From Strongyloides papillosus (taxonomy: Eukaryota > Nematoda > Chromadorea > Rhabditida > Strongyloididae), in the NCBI GenBank assembly GCA_005656395.1, contig SRSI01000046.1, positions 1,302,001 through 1,366,000 on the forward strand: a DNA stretch of 64,000 nt, in the 5' to 3' direction. The notes beneath the pieces were generated by a model. The model was given only the letters and a program-made list of their open reading frames with translations, was not told the DNA's origin and made no database searches. Each line of letters starts with the position of its first letter. Within the stretch, counting starts at the first letter, position 1. The translations under genes and the position numbers were made by a program. This document shows positions 1 to 11,662 of the stretch, piece after piece.

Positions 1-60
1 ATATATAAAAATAATATGTTTATTATATAACTATAGTGAAGTTTTTATTATTTTATTAAT

Positions 61-1479
61 ATGTTTGTAAAAAGTAGTTTTATATTTATTTTTTGTACAT
101 TTTTTTATTGTTGTAAACTTCAATCAACATACTTAGAGTACTCTAACATTTGTATATTACTATTGACCATAATTCATTTGAAAATCAGGAAATACAATGG
201 AAGATTTGATAGTATTTTCGGTATTCTTTTATTAATAATGATTCCTGAGGAGTTACCTCAAATATTTTGTAACAAAGTAGCACCAACTGTTGAGACAATT
301 AATCAATGTATGGATATTAGTTGTTTATGTTATTTTTTTGGTACTAATGATACCTATACACAAATTACAGATCATTGTTTATTATCTAATGGAAAAAATC
401 TAACAAAATCCATTAGAAAAGAATTAAGAATGTTAACGACAGAGGAGAGGGAACGTTATCATAAAGCTATAAAACAGCTAAAAGATAATGGTGATTATAC
501 AAATTTTGCTATCATTCATTCAAAAATCGCTGATAACGGTTCTGCACATGGAGGACCTGCTTTTTTACCATGGCACAGAGAATTTCTTAAAAGATACGAG
601 ATTGCATTGAAACAAATTGATCCCTACATCACCGTCCCATATTGGGATTCAACATTAGAATGTGAACTCCCATCACCCTCTGATTCAATAATATTCACTG
701 ATTTATTTTTTGGTACAACAGACGATGATGGTAATGTTGTAACGGGACCATTTAAAAATTTTACTACAATTAATGGTGATCCATATATTGTAAGGGAAAT
801 AGGAAAAATTGGATATGTTTTCAAGGACTCGGAAATTGATTTTATTTTAAATCAAACATCAATTGATGAAGCTTTAATATTTCTAGATCGTACTGGAGAA
901 TGTCCTGTTAAAACTGATAATAGAAGCCTTGAATTCGTCCATGCCAATATACATAATTTTATAGGCGGAGACATGTTTCTAACGGCAACGGCTTCAAATG
1001 ATCCGATCTTCTATCTTCACCACGCTTTCGTGGATTTCATATGGCAGATGTCTCGGGAAAAAAATCAAAACAGGGTTGAGAGAGAAAAAATATATCCCAA
1101 AGATATGGAAGCGTGTTTTCCATCTTCTCATTTTGGGACAAGTTTAATGCGACCTTTTGAAGAAATGAGAAATATTGATGGTTTTAGTAATAAATACACT
1201 GATAATATGTATGAATATGCTCCAAGACCTACATGTTCACCTGAAAATACATCTTGTGGAAGTGAATTTTTATTTTGTAAAATTTCAAATGGAGTCGGGA
1301 AATGTACAGCTAAGGTAAAATCTTCAGGAAATTGTACAGGTTTAGAAGATATTCCAGAAGTCTGTTATATGGGTAAATGTGTCAATGGAACATGTTTATC
1401 TGATTTCCCTAGTACAATCAAAAAACAGGAACTAAATGCTACATTAAATTCAGTTACATCTAGTAGTGTGATAAAATAA
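61..1479 (+). CDS. tyrosinase-family copper oxidase, secreted
   Basis: Tyrosinases oxidise phenols at a paired copper centre; nematode members are usually linked to cuticle or eggshell tanning. The predicted 472-residue protein has a hydrophobic N-terminus, then a nematode-type block with CMDISCLC. The CuA region has the expected histidines (IIH, AHGGPAFLPWHREF, about residues 158-182). The CuB region has VHANIHNF and FYLHHAFVDFIW (about 298-330). The C-terminus is Cys-rich (about 393-450) with several N-glycosylation sequons, then Ser/Thr-rich. The open frame is unbroken, but residues 20-75 hold two extra hydrophobic stretches unusual before a tyrosinase domain. A short in-frame intron there (for example GTACTC at 138 to TCAG at about 189) or a later start is possible. 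Family call is firm; physiological substrate unknown. Confidence 0.88.
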   Translation: MFVKSSFIFIFCTFFYCCKLQSTYLEYSNICILLLTIIHLKIRKYNGRFDSIFGILLLIMIPEELPQIFCNKVAPTVETINQCMDISCLCYFFGTNDTYTQITDHCLLSNGKNLTKSIRKELRMLTTEERERYHKAIKQLKDNGDYTNFAIIHSKIADNGSAHGGPAFLPWHREFLKRYEIALKQIDPYITVPYWDSTLECELPSPSDSIIFTDLFFGTTDDDGNVVTGPFKNFTTINGDPYIVREIGKIGYVFKDSEIDFILNQTSIDEALIFLDRTGECPVKTDNRSLEFVHANIHNFIGGDMFLTATASNDPIFYLHHAFVDFIWQMSREKNQNRVEREKIYPKDMEACFPSSHFGTSLMRPFEEMRNIDGFSNKYTDNMYEYAPRPTCSPENTSCGSEFLFCKISNGVGKCTAKVKSSGNCTGLEDIPEVCYMGKCVNGTCLSDFPSTIKKQELNATLNSVTSSSVIK

Positions 1480-1561
1480 GAAATATATTTTGCAGAATGT
1501 ATATTTAATTGTTATCCTTAAAATGGTAAAAAAGTTTTAAATAAACTAAAAAAATGCATTA

Positions 1562-3184
1562 TTATGATAAATGCCAATTATAATTTTGAATTATACATTT
1601 ATAATGATCCCAATGCATAATATTATTAAAGAAAACATATTCTTCATTCTTTGCTTTAAGTGATTTTGAAAATTTCTTGAAATAAGCTTTTAAATTTCTT
1701 TCATTTTCATGCTTACTATTTTTGTTCCATCTACATTCATATTGTTTTATTGAAAAAAGTTTTACTGTCTCTGGAACTTTGATGAAATCTTTGCTAATAC
1801 ATTTTAAATATTGCAAATTCTTGAATACATCAAAAGAATCGGAATCTTGGTAGGAAACATATAACGATTCTAGTAATTTTATATTTGGCATGAAATTATT
1901 TACCATTTCAAGAAGATCCTTTGTTAAATTAGTGAAATTTTCTATTTTTAATATTTCAACAGTACTTGGCATCAATGAAACCAAGTACCTTAGATTATTA
2001 TTGATAATTTCTTCCTTTTTTGAACTATCAATTTGTGACAATTTATAATAATCAACTGTAATGAAGATATTCTTCAATTTTTTACAGTGCTTTAAAGATA
2101 AATCTTTAAAATTGCTGTTGTATATATTTTCGAGATCCTTTCTAATATCAAAAAAATGAAATTCAATTTGAAACTTTTCTAGATTCACAAAGTGCTGTAA
2201 ATTTCTCAATATACCATAGAATTCAATTGAATTATTTAAGGAACAGTAAAGGGATGTTATAGTCTTTCCCAACGAAAAATAATTACACTTCTTAAGAATT
2301 GGAATTAATTTACCACTTGTCTCTAGAACACATTCTATTTTATATCTGACTGTAATCTTATATTTTCTAGCAATTTTGTATACCATTTTAACGTATTCTA
2401 TTAGCAAACAATCTCCAATAGATGTTTGGAGCAATACCAATGAGGAACCTTTTATCTTTGATAGATCATTCAAAACATATTCTATTGTATTTCTGCTTTT
2501 AACAATTTCTTCATAATCCATGAAGGGCCCTGAAACATTAACTATAAGTTTAGACAACTTTGGTAGGCCTTCAAAAATATTATGATTAATTTTTTTTAAT
2601 TTATTGATATCAGTAGTCAAATATGCAAATGGTATCTCAATACACCTTACATTATTATGTTTCAGATAACCTATAATACATATGCTTATATCTCTATCAA
2701 ACAAATCACTCCAAAGAGAAAGATATTGCATATCTTTAAGTGAAACACAATTTAAATCCATAGTTTCTGTAAGTTTTTCAGCAAAAATGTTATGTTCGTT
2801 ATCATTTAACCTTCTTATTGCATTGATGAAACGAAAATTTACTCGATTATTAATATTGATGACATCTCCTGGAAATTGATCACCTTCACATGGTTCACTA
2901 TTAAATCTTTTGCTTTTTTCAAATTCAATTTCTTCTAATGATAATAAATTTACATCTGAATCAATATTACTTTTTTCTTTAAGTTTAATAAATATGCCTT
3001 TAGAATTCCTCAACCACATCATTCTCCTTCTTATTGATTCTTCATCGATATAAAAATTTATCCTCTTACATGTTTTGGAGAGATTATATATATCATTAAA
3101 TGACACAATATTTTGAAGAATCTTCTTTCTAATCAATCCTATTCTCATAACATCATAGATTGATGCACTTCTTTCAATTCCCAT
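1562..3184 (-). CDS. F-box-like protein with degenerate leucine-rich tail
   Basis: Single-exon gene for about 540 residues. Near the N-terminus (roughly 12-55) is an F-box-like segment: hydrophobic positions spaced as in F-boxes, with LSKTCKRINFYI resembling the conserved end. The rest is Leu/Ile/Asn/Lys-rich with irregular leucine repeats (such as NLEKFQIEF and LKNIFITVDY), typical of the substrate-binding half of F-box proteins. F-box proteins link substrates to SCF ubiquitin ligases through Skp1. A second gene of the same layout lies at 9492-11165, so these are likely members of a local expanded family. The start ATG is preceded by AT-rich sequence without an obvious intron. Substrate unknown; the F-box is divergent and the call rests on layout rather than strong identity. 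Confidence 0.68.
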   Translation of the reverse strand: MGIERSASIYDVMRIGLIRKKILQNIVSFNDIYNLSKTCKRINFYIDEESIRRRMMWLRNSKGIFIKLKEKSNIDSDVNLLSLEEIEFEKSKRFNSEPCEGDQFPGDVININNRVNFRFINAIRRLNDNEHNIFAEKLTETMDLNCVSLKDMQYLSLWSDLFDRDISICIIGYLKHNNVRCIEIPFAYLTTDINKLKKINHNIFEGLPKLSKLIVNVSGPFMDYEEIVKSRNTIEYVLNDLSKIKGSSLVLLQTSIGDCLLIEYVKMVYKIARKYKITVRYKIECVLETSGKLIPILKKCNYFSLGKTITSLYCSLNNSIEFYGILRNLQHFVNLEKFQIEFHFFDIRKDLENIYNSNFKDLSLKHCKKLKNIFITVDYYKLSQIDSSKKEEIINNNLRYLVSLMPSTVEILKIENFTNLTKDLLEMVNNFMPNIKLLESLYVSYQDSDSFDVFKNLQYLKCISKDFIKVPETVKLFSIKQYECRWNKNSKHENERNLKAYFKKFSKSLKAKNEEYVFFNNIMHWDHYKCIIQNYNWHLS

Positions 3185-3631
3185 AATCGTAGAAAAATAG
3201 ATATAGTTAGAAGAAGAATATGTTAGTAAATGTGAAAAAAGTATTTCGTAAATGTATTTATAGTATAATAAATGTTTGCTTTATTAAATGCAAACTTTAT
3301 ATTTGTAATCAAATTATTGAGCTATAAGGCAATAAATATTTGTTACTATAATTAAATTCTTCTTTTTATCTACAAACAAGAATATCTAATCTACAGATGT
3401 TTTTAAATAACCTGATGGAAGTTCGAAATTGAACATTGCTGAATTCTATCTTTTTATTAGATAATTTATATCAAATGTAGTATCATTTCTTGATGTTATT
3501 TATAAGATTCAAATTATTGTACCTGAAAGGGGGAATAATATTATTTTAATATTACATTCTTGAGGAGACTTATTATATTTATTAATTAATTAAAATATAT
3601 ACATAGTTTATTAAACAAAATTATAAAAAAT
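3185..3631. other. intergenic region
   Basis: About 450 bp of AT-rich sequence between the 5' end of the F-box-like gene and the 3' end of the CYFIP gene, both on the minus strand. It should hold the F-box gene's promoter and the CYFIP polyadenylation region. I see no further gene or structured element. Confidence 0.5.
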
Positions 3632-6600
3632 TTAATAACTTTCTTGAGATAAAGAATATTTTTCATGTTGTGGTGGATTATATTCTCTGACATATTTATA
3701 TCCATTATTATCAGAATCCATAAACTTTCCTAAGAGTGTAAAAATTTGATTATTCAATAATTCTATGCCATGTATGCGAGAAATCATTTTTGACAGATCT
3801 ATCCCACTGGAAGAGGGGTTTTTAGAATCAGTTCTATGGATTTTCTTTAAATGATAAGAGAAATCTAAAACGTTAAATCTATTAACTTGTTCAAGAATTG
3901 CAATAAGAACACATGCTCCATAATGTGGACCATCTCCCATGATTTTTTCAAAATACTGGGATCTTAACCTTTCATCACTCTTACTATCCTTCTCATTAAT
4001 ATTATTGTCATACTCAGAGGATGGTAAACAAATAATAAACTGGACAGCACTCCAGATTCTATGAAATTCTGAACATTCATCAATAGACATCACACTATTT
4101 AATGGAAAGTTTCCGGTAAATAACGTATCATTAATTATAATATCTCTTGTATACTGTAAAAAGTATTCCAAAATACCGAAACCTAGTGAAAGTTTCTCTT
4201 TTGTATATAATTCTGCATCATTAGCTGCTTCTATCTGTTCTTTGGTTCCATAAAGATTAACTATCTTGGAAAAATGCAATGATTCATATTCTATCTCTAA
4301 TTGTCGATATCTCTTTTCACGTTCATTTTTATCAATACATCCAGTAGTTGGGACATTAAATAGAAAGGTGCTTCCATGGTCCAAATCAAAAACCTCTTCC
4401 TGTTGTAAGGCATTTTCTAATAATTGGATAAATATTATAACATTACCAAATATACGAAGTTGTTGTCCAAATCCTGTATAAAGATCTTTATAATTACGAA
4501 CATCTTTTAAATGATGAAGATAATACTCCATAACAGCTGATGATCCATACGTACTTAAAGGTAATTTGATAACCTTTGGCATAAGATGCATAATATGTTC
4601 AATATTTTTTCTTAATTTTTCACTTAATAGTGAATGGATTAATGCTGTAAATTCTTTTAAGATAACAGCAATGCCTTGATATCCTAGGAGGCGGACGATA
4701 GCTCTTAGGTGTGGATAACCAATGTAACCAGAATGCATTTTTGCAATATTCTCAGCAGCAGCACCTAATGATCTACTACCAAATTCATATTGAAAATTAC
4801 ATGGTATTGCTTTGATGCGCTCTGGGACCCTTTTAAAAAGAATGCTCCCTCTAACAAACCTACACGTTGATGAATTGTAGCAATAATTTGGAAATATATT
4901 ATTGTTAAGTTCAAAAAAGATATGAAGTCCGATTCTACCAATGTTACTTGAAACACTACTGTTAGCTTCTATGAACAAATCTTCATAATCACCTAGAGAA
5001 AAAAAAAGGTGTTTTTTTAATAAATCATAACAAAGTCTATTGACATCAAGTAAATATTCTAATTTTACTATTCCTACAAGAGATTCCGATTCAAATTTTG
5101 AAATTGCCACATCCAATGAATTTAATATTGCAATATTTATTCTTTGTGAAATAAGTTTATTAAGATCGATACTTCTTCCCAATAATTGAACATGCCTTTG
5201 TTTTAATAACAATTCAAATCTTAATGCTTCTGGTGATCTCAAGAATATCCCAAGACTTTCACATTTGCTTTTAAATTGTTTATCTAAAAGGTAAGATGAA
5301 GCAAGTTGTTTATAGTGAGTAAAAACACCTTCTGACAATTTGAAAATAAATTGATCAAAACACAAATTGAACTCAGCTTCCACCTCATCATACAAAAATT
5401 GTGTTTTGAATTTTGTGAGTGCAAAATGTGCAGCATCGTTATAAAGATCCAATTGATATAAAATATATTGCATTAGATGAGATTGATCAAAATTTGATAA
5501 GATGTGATTCGTCAAAATCCATGGAAAACTCATCTCTATTGGAAATTGAATTCTCCTACCCATTGTCATTTCTAAGTAGAATTCTCTAAACCATAATTGA
5601 CTTAAATCACAAGATTCAAATAAATATCTATCAATATTTATAAGGTAAGACCAGTAAAAAGATTTCTCCAGAAATGTATTTATTTTTTCAATATATTTAT
5701 TATCTATATCCTTTTTCAATCCTCTTTTTCCATAACCACAACGTTCAGAAGTTAAATTTTCTAACATTCCTCTTACCATGTAAAGTTGTGTCAAACTTGG
5801 AGGAACACTTTTTCTAATAGAAGGTAAATTTTCATTACAATCTACGCCATCAGAAGAGGTTGATTTCTTTTTACTTTTAGTTTTAGATACCACTGATGAT
5901 TGATCATTAACTTGATCATATTGTCTAAGTGAATTATCAATACAACTTTCAACTATTCCCATTAATATTCCTTTAACCATGTCTTTTTTCCCTTTCATAG
6001 ACTTCATAAGAAGATCTTTTACCGTTATTTGAACAAAATCTTGCAATTCTCCATATAAATTACGATTAATTAATGATGTAAAATGTCTGATTTCATCAAC
6101 TAATAATCTTTGTAACCCTTTTATCATTCCAATAATTGCTACAAGTGCACTTTTTTCATCATAATTATAATTATATCTTGTTGCTCTTTCATATTCCTCG
6201 GCATCGCCGGGGCATTCTTTATTTTTTTCTTCATTTGTTGGATTCAATAATTTCCACGAGACTGTCTCCAGAACATCGCATGTCCATGAACAAAGCAGTT
6301 GTAAACCGGATATTACTAAATTTGTAATTTCTTTACTCTTCTCGTCTTCATTAACAATATTTTCACTACCCAAATTTATGTCAATTTTTATTTTCATTAT
6401 ATTTGCAATATACTCATCATGTCGTTGGCGGATAACTTTTGCCTTATCAACTATGTCAACCTGACATTTGGAATTTTCCTTATTTGAGAGTGACCATTTA
6501 GATGAATCATAGTTATGACATTTCTTAACAAATGAAAAAGGTTCCATCTGCATATCACCGAAAAGTGGTACGACAGTTAATGTTTTAAAGATTTTATCAA

Positions 6601-7525
6601 TTGACGTTATAGATATTCGTTTTTTGGAATCTAACTTGTATATAATCACATCTTGAGAGTCAATCAAAAATAGTGAAAATGCTATAACTTTCACAAGCAT
6701 ATACTTTTCATCAGGTGTAACATACATTTGATTTTCAAAATGATGAACACAAACATTTATTATATCACACAACAATTCTTCATAACCGTTAATTCCCTGT
6801 AACTCGAGCTTTAAATCTTCTTTTATTTTATTTTGCATAGCTAGAAACATCGAAAGTTCCTGCATCTGTTGAAGACTATCTGAAGTTGACATCAATTGTA
6901 AAAATTGTATTGACCTTTTAAAGGTTGAGAAATCATTTTTTATGCTTGCTTTCATATTTTTTAACTCATCTAGAACAACAAACATGTCTAATAATCGTCC
7001 CAATAGAATAAGATAGTCTTCAGAGATGAAATCTTTTATATGACCGTTAATACATAATCTTTTAACTTCTTCCGAAAAGTGTGATATTGATTTTTTGGTA
7101 AAATTTAAAAAATTATATAGCTTCTCAACTTCTGGTCCCAGAACATCTATGATCTTTTTATTAATATCGTTCCTATTTTCTTGATCATTTGACTTTGGCA
7201 TCGGTATTGATCTGGTCATACAACGCCATGTATAAAGAACCCCAGCATACTTGAAACCATCACTTAATAGCTTCTTTAATTCACTGTGTCTAGTAGCTTC
7301 TTCAATAAATTTTGAATATCCCGTTATATAAGCATTTTTATCCTCAAAATTGGTATCAAAATTTGTAAAACAATGCATTGGCAGAGATGCTCCCTCAATT
7401 AAAGGGGCGTCTGATTTAATTATTAAATCATTTAATATCTAAAAATATAGTACAAAATAGAAAATTTATAAACTTACATCAACATTAGATATTGCTTCTT
7501 CTAATGTAATATTCTCTTGCTCCAT
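3632..7525 (-). CDS. gex-2: CYFIP/Sra-1, WAVE regulatory complex subunit
   Basis: Two exons: 7478-7525 and 3632-7438, split by a 39-bp intron (GTAAGT...TTTTTAG). Joined they encode about 1284 residues, close to the usual 1250 of CYFIP proteins. The N-terminus MEQENITLEEAISNVD followed by NFDTNFEDKNAYITG and YTWRCMTRSIP is diagnostic for CYFIP/Sra-1/PIR121. The rest covers the long FragX_IP-type helical region. CYFIP pairs with NAP1 in the WAVE complex, binds Rac-GTP and controls Arp2/3-driven actin assembly; in C. elegans the gene (gex-2) is needed for ventral enclosure. The first exon encodes only 16 residues, but its sequence and phase fit the family start, so I extend the gene to 7525. It is intact and is the best conserved gene in the first 10 kb. 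Confidence 0.96.
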
Positions 7526-8872
7526 CTTAAAACTATAACAATTTTTAATCTTCAAATTATATATATAATATTATCGAAATCATAAATTGTATAATAACAA
7601 AATTTAAAATATATTATCTGATAATATTTAAAAAACAATTTAATACTATTACACTAATGACTATTAATATTTAATACAATATGCATACAATAATCATGGG
7701 AGAATAAAATCATTTACACACTTATAGTTAAATAAACTCATTAAATATAACAATTTATTTCGAAAATTGGTTCTAATTTCTCATACATGCCTCTAAGAAG
7801 TTAGGTTTTAAGAAATATTTGTCTATTAAAAATTTCAAAGCATCATGTAACTTAATACTAAAGTAAAAATACTCTCCATCCATTAAATAATACAAAAAGT
7901 CAAGTTAAGAGTCAATTAAATATACTATAAAAAATGTAGATGTTTAAATTTTGTTGGAAGTTGGTGTTAAAAAAATTAAACTAAATTGTTTATATAAAGT
8001 TCGCATATATTTTAATAGAAATATGAGAAAATTCTATTAAACAGTCAACGATTTTTACATTCACTATTATAACAATAAAATAACAATGAAAAAAAAAGAA
8101 AATTAGTTTTAATGTTAGCTAATATTCTTTGGTTTGATGACATTTATCAATGATTATATTTTCAATTTTTTTTCATTATAACAATCTTTTTAAGGGATTG
8201 TTAATTTGGGAAATAAAAATAGATGTTTCACCAAAGATGTGCTGAAATTATATAACTTTTTTTTAACTTTTTTTGACGGTACTTTGAAGGATGATTATGA
8301 TAATTGGATTAGAAAAACATGTACTTTCAGAAAGTTATTTCGTAATGTTAAGAAAAATACTCTGTTGCCTATTTTTCTTAGCATATGCATAGACTAAAAA
8401 GCATTTTATAAAGTTTATCAAACTAACTCACTATCATCAAATTTCAGAAATAAAAAGTTATTTTAAATTTGTAACTATATTTATTTATCAATTATAAGTT
8501 TAAATATAAGTAATTTTTGTTGATAAGCATTTATGTAACATATAATCTTCACTTTTACATAATTTAAAATGAGTTACTAGCCAAATTTTTTAGTATGAGA
8601 AACGCAATAAAATTTTCATTAGTATTATTCTTATCACCTTTCAAGTTTCTCTCCTACGGTATTCTTACATAAGATGGAGACAATGAAAAAAACTTCATAG
8701 CTTATATAATAATATTTTGAGAAACCATAATAAGATCTAATGAAATATCTACTAAACAAAAGTATGACAAAGAAGATGATAAACAATGTTTATTCTTTAA
8801 AAATAAAACAATTTTAAATTACCTGGTAATAATATACATCTTTAAATACACATAAGAATAAAAAATATTTTT
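7526..8872. other. intergenic region upstream of CYFIP
   Basis: About 1.35 kb of AT-rich DNA. It contains the CYFIP promoter side and the 3' flank of the next minus-strand gene. A 63-codon frame at 8206-8397 starts at TTG and has no family resemblance; I do not count it as a gene. No RNA gene or repeat recognised. Confidence 0.5.
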
Positions 8873-9280
8873 TTACAATGATATTCCAGTAACGTTACTA
8901 TGAGTCCACGAGTTATCTCTCTTATCAACAATTGGTGAAATACCATTTCCAATAAAGTTACGTCTAAGTGTCTTACTTGCAGGATTTATCGGAGTAGAGA
9001 AAAACACAACACCAGAATGTTGGCAATCCATTTCAGATGCTTCCTTTCGGAGAAGAGAATCAAGTTTGTAAAAAATTCTAAATAGAAACTGTACACCAGG
9101 TCTACAGATGCCTTTTTGGTAAAGGAAGACGATGATATTTCCTGCGATAACAAGGAACATCAAACATATTTGAAGTACCAAATCTTTCTAAAAAAATTTA
9201 CATTCTTGAGAATAAATCATGAAATTTACCAGTCTTATTTGAGATTTTTTTCCAACCAAAATATTGTTATTTAACTTCAT
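8873..9280 (-). CDS. small single-pass membrane protein, unknown
   Basis: Two exons: 9230-9280 (17 codons) and 8873-9187, separated by a 42-bp intron with GTAAAT...TTTTTTTAG borders. The joined protein is about 121 residues. A basic N-terminus is followed by one hydrophobic span (QICLMFLVIAGNIIVFLY, about residues 24-41), then a soluble tail of about 80 residues with three cysteines in the whole protein. The layout suggests a signal-anchor protein, or a leader with a small secreted product. I do not recognise the family. The gene starts 211 bp beyond the stop codon of the F-box-like gene on the same strand, so shared transcription is conceivable but not shown. The intron is inferred from splice signals and from gaining a proper ATG; the second exon alone has no ATG start. 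Confidence 0.6.
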
Positions 9281-9491
9281 GAATATGGCGTGTTGTATAA
9301 AGAAAAATGGATGAAAGAATTGTAAGAAAAATTAAACAAAATACATATCACCAATGATGACTTCTGTAAACGACATTTCAAACTTTTTTGATTACTTTTT
9401 ATCGATAATTAATGGGTTTTATCGTATATTGTTTTAACATTAATATGATGACATACAATTTTGATGAACAATTTCAGTAAAACGACAACAA

Positions 9492-11165
9492 TCATGTCTC
9501 CTCATACATGAAGATACGATAACGGTAAGGAAAGTATCTAACTTTGAAAACTTTGAAATAGTCAGAACATCCAGAACACCTTTGGAAAGTCATTCTTATA
9601 AGCCTTAACAATGAAGTTCCAGAAAATTTACGATAACTTTGTATTGCTAAATTTGCTTGGCCACTTTTAAGTGGTGTGTTACTTACAATTTTTCTTAATT
9701 TATTCAGTTCGTTATCTTCACAATAAAGTGTAAAAATATTCAAGATTGTCGTTTTTGGCCATTTTAATTTATCATCCTCCTTATTAGTCATAACTTCAAT
9801 GAGCTTACAGGAGTTAAATGATTTTGAGAAGAAAACTTCTAAACACTTAATTGCTGGGAAAAGTTCAAATATTTCAACCAATGTTATTTCATCTGACTCA
9901 ACTTCATGTAACGATAGAATCTCAAGGTTCCTTAAATTACTGGATATATGTCTCAAGTCTATTAATTTCAATTGCTGGCAATTTATTACTTGAAGATTCT
10001 TTAAATTCTTGTTTATTGACAAAATAAACTTCTCAAATGATATTCCTGAATTAATAATCCAGAAATCAATTATCAAAGTTTCTAAATTTCTCATCATAAA
10101 TAGATTATAGTATATTTTGTTAACTTCATCTTCCACCAATATTCTTTTACTAGAAGGAATATATACCGCAGATTCTACTATCAAATATTTTAAACATTTT
10201 CCAACATATGACATATCATGAAACGATAAATCTGTGTATACTGAAAATTTTAGAAACATTGAATATTTTGAGCTAAAATCGTTATTAATGATTGATTTTG
10301 AAAATTCTATAAAGTCACTATTCTCATGTTTTCCTGAATATACAATATTAACCTTCTTAAAATATTTGATTACATTGTAAAAACTATCAATTGATGTTAA
10401 GTTAGATGGAAATAGAAATGATATAACAATATCTAATGTATCGATTTCATTCCAAGAAAAATATTTCAATCCTTCTTCTAATACATGTAAACAATTTTGA
10501 TTATCACATTTAAATGATAAATATTTCATACTTTTGGGAAATGACCATTCTTTATCAAAGGTAGTATCATTGATACTTAAGAAGTTAACGAAGTTACTGA
10601 ATATTATCGTATGTGGTTGTAGTGATATTGAATAGTTGAAAAGAAGTAGATGATGCGATTGGATATCTCCACCAAATTCTAGGATTTTGATACTTTTGAA
10701 ACAATTAAATTGGCTAAAGATTTCTACTTTAATAAAAGAGTCAAATTCAATGAAAAGTTTTTTAACATTCCCCAGATTATTTTGAATCTTCTGACTTATA
10801 ATGTTGAAATTTATTTCATCCCAATTAGGAGGTCGTATTAGGTACATTTTTAATGAGCCTCTTAGAAATTTAAAAGCTATACCTTTGATAAGCATTGTAA
10901 ATGAAGTGTGAAATTTATCTGTTAATATTGATTCCTCCTCATAATGAACTTTGTTTTTAATAGATTCATAAAATTTTCTGCACGTTAACCTAAAATTTAG
11001 TTTATCTACAGGCATTATTAAATGTTCAAATAGTATTCTTATTAATTCTGGACAATTTAGTACCACATCTTGACAACTTTCCTTTTTCTCAATATCATCC
11101 TCAAAGATTACCTTCAAATTTTCTTTAACTTTTTCAATAACCATAATATTACTTGAATTAACCAT
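9492..11165 (-). CDS. F-box-like protein with degenerate leucine-rich tail
   Basis: Single-exon gene of about 557 residues with the same plan as the gene at 1562-3184. An F-box-like stretch (about residues 35-80: CPELIRILFEHLIMPVDK then FRLTCRKFYESIKN) is followed by a long Leu/Ile/Phe/Asn-rich region with irregular leucine repeats (for example LRNLEILSLHEVES, NLKNLQVINCQQL). It probably acts as a substrate adaptor of an SCF ubiquitin ligase. Similarity to the other copy is in architecture more than residues, so the duplication would be old or the genes fast-evolving. The C-terminus has a small CSGCSDYFKVF motif and ends in a Tyr/Arg-rich stretch. No intron is needed. Substrate unknown. Confidence 0.66.
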   Translation of the reverse strand: MVNSSNIMVIEKVKENLKVIFEDDIEKKESCQDVVLNCPELIRILFEHLIMPVDKLNFRLTCRKFYESIKNKVHYEEESILTDKFHTSFTMLIKGIAFKFLRGSLKMYLIRPPNWDEINFNIISQKIQNNLGNVKKLFIEFDSFIKVEIFSQFNCFKSIKILEFGGDIQSHHLLLFNYSISLQPHTIIFSNFVNFLSINDTTFDKEWSFPKSMKYLSFKCDNQNCLHVLEEGLKYFSWNEIDTLDIVISFLFPSNLTSIDSFYNVIKYFKKVNIVYSGKHENSDFIEFSKSIINNDFSSKYSMFLKFSVYTDLSFHDMSYVGKCLKYLIVESAVYIPSSKRILVEDEVNKIYYNLFMMRNLETLIIDFWIINSGISFEKFILSINKNLKNLQVINCQQLKLIDLRHISSNLRNLEILSLHEVESDEITLVEIFELFPAIKCLEVFFSKSFNSCKLIEVMTNKEDDKLKWPKTTILNIFTLYCEDNELNKLRKIVSNTPLKSGQANLAIQSYRKFSGTSLLRLIRMTFQRCSGCSDYFKVFKVRYFPYRYRIFMYEET

Positions 11166-11662
11166 TATTAGTATAATAGAATAATGATAAAATATTATAA
11201 ACTTAAAATAAAACGATATTTACATAACAAAAGTAATAGAATGCAATGTTAGATTGTTCTTGAAACGATGTATCTTATAAAACTATCTTTTTCAATAGAT
11301 TGTAGTTTGATATTTGTTTTGATTGTCGAGATTCTTTTAACTTTATGTGTTCTGTGCCGCAATCTTGTTACTAATAAAAAAGTTTGCATTAGTATAATAT
11401 GCCTTTAAATCAATTAACCTTCTTAGCTTTATAGTGAATTAAAATGATTTAGAACTTTTTAACCATTATAATTCATTATTACTATCGTCTATTTTATTAC
11501 TCAAAATATTTCAACAATAACTTTTAAGTAATGATCAAGAAAATGGTGGAAATTTGCGAAATAGTTATAATCAAAATTTGTTTAAGTAAAATTTGGATAT
11601 TTAAAAAATTATTAGTATAAATATCCTTGAGCTATAAACGGTCATTATTTTTTACATCAACT
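11166..11662. other. divergent promoter region
   Basis: About 500 bp between two divergently transcribed genes (F-box-like on minus, membrane protein on plus). AT-rich; should carry both promoters. No distinct motif beyond A/T runs could be assigned. Confidence 0.45.

Noticed and set aside
8206..8397. 63-codon frame on the plus strand
   Set aside because: Starts at TTG, no ATG, no splice-supported extension and no family resemblance.
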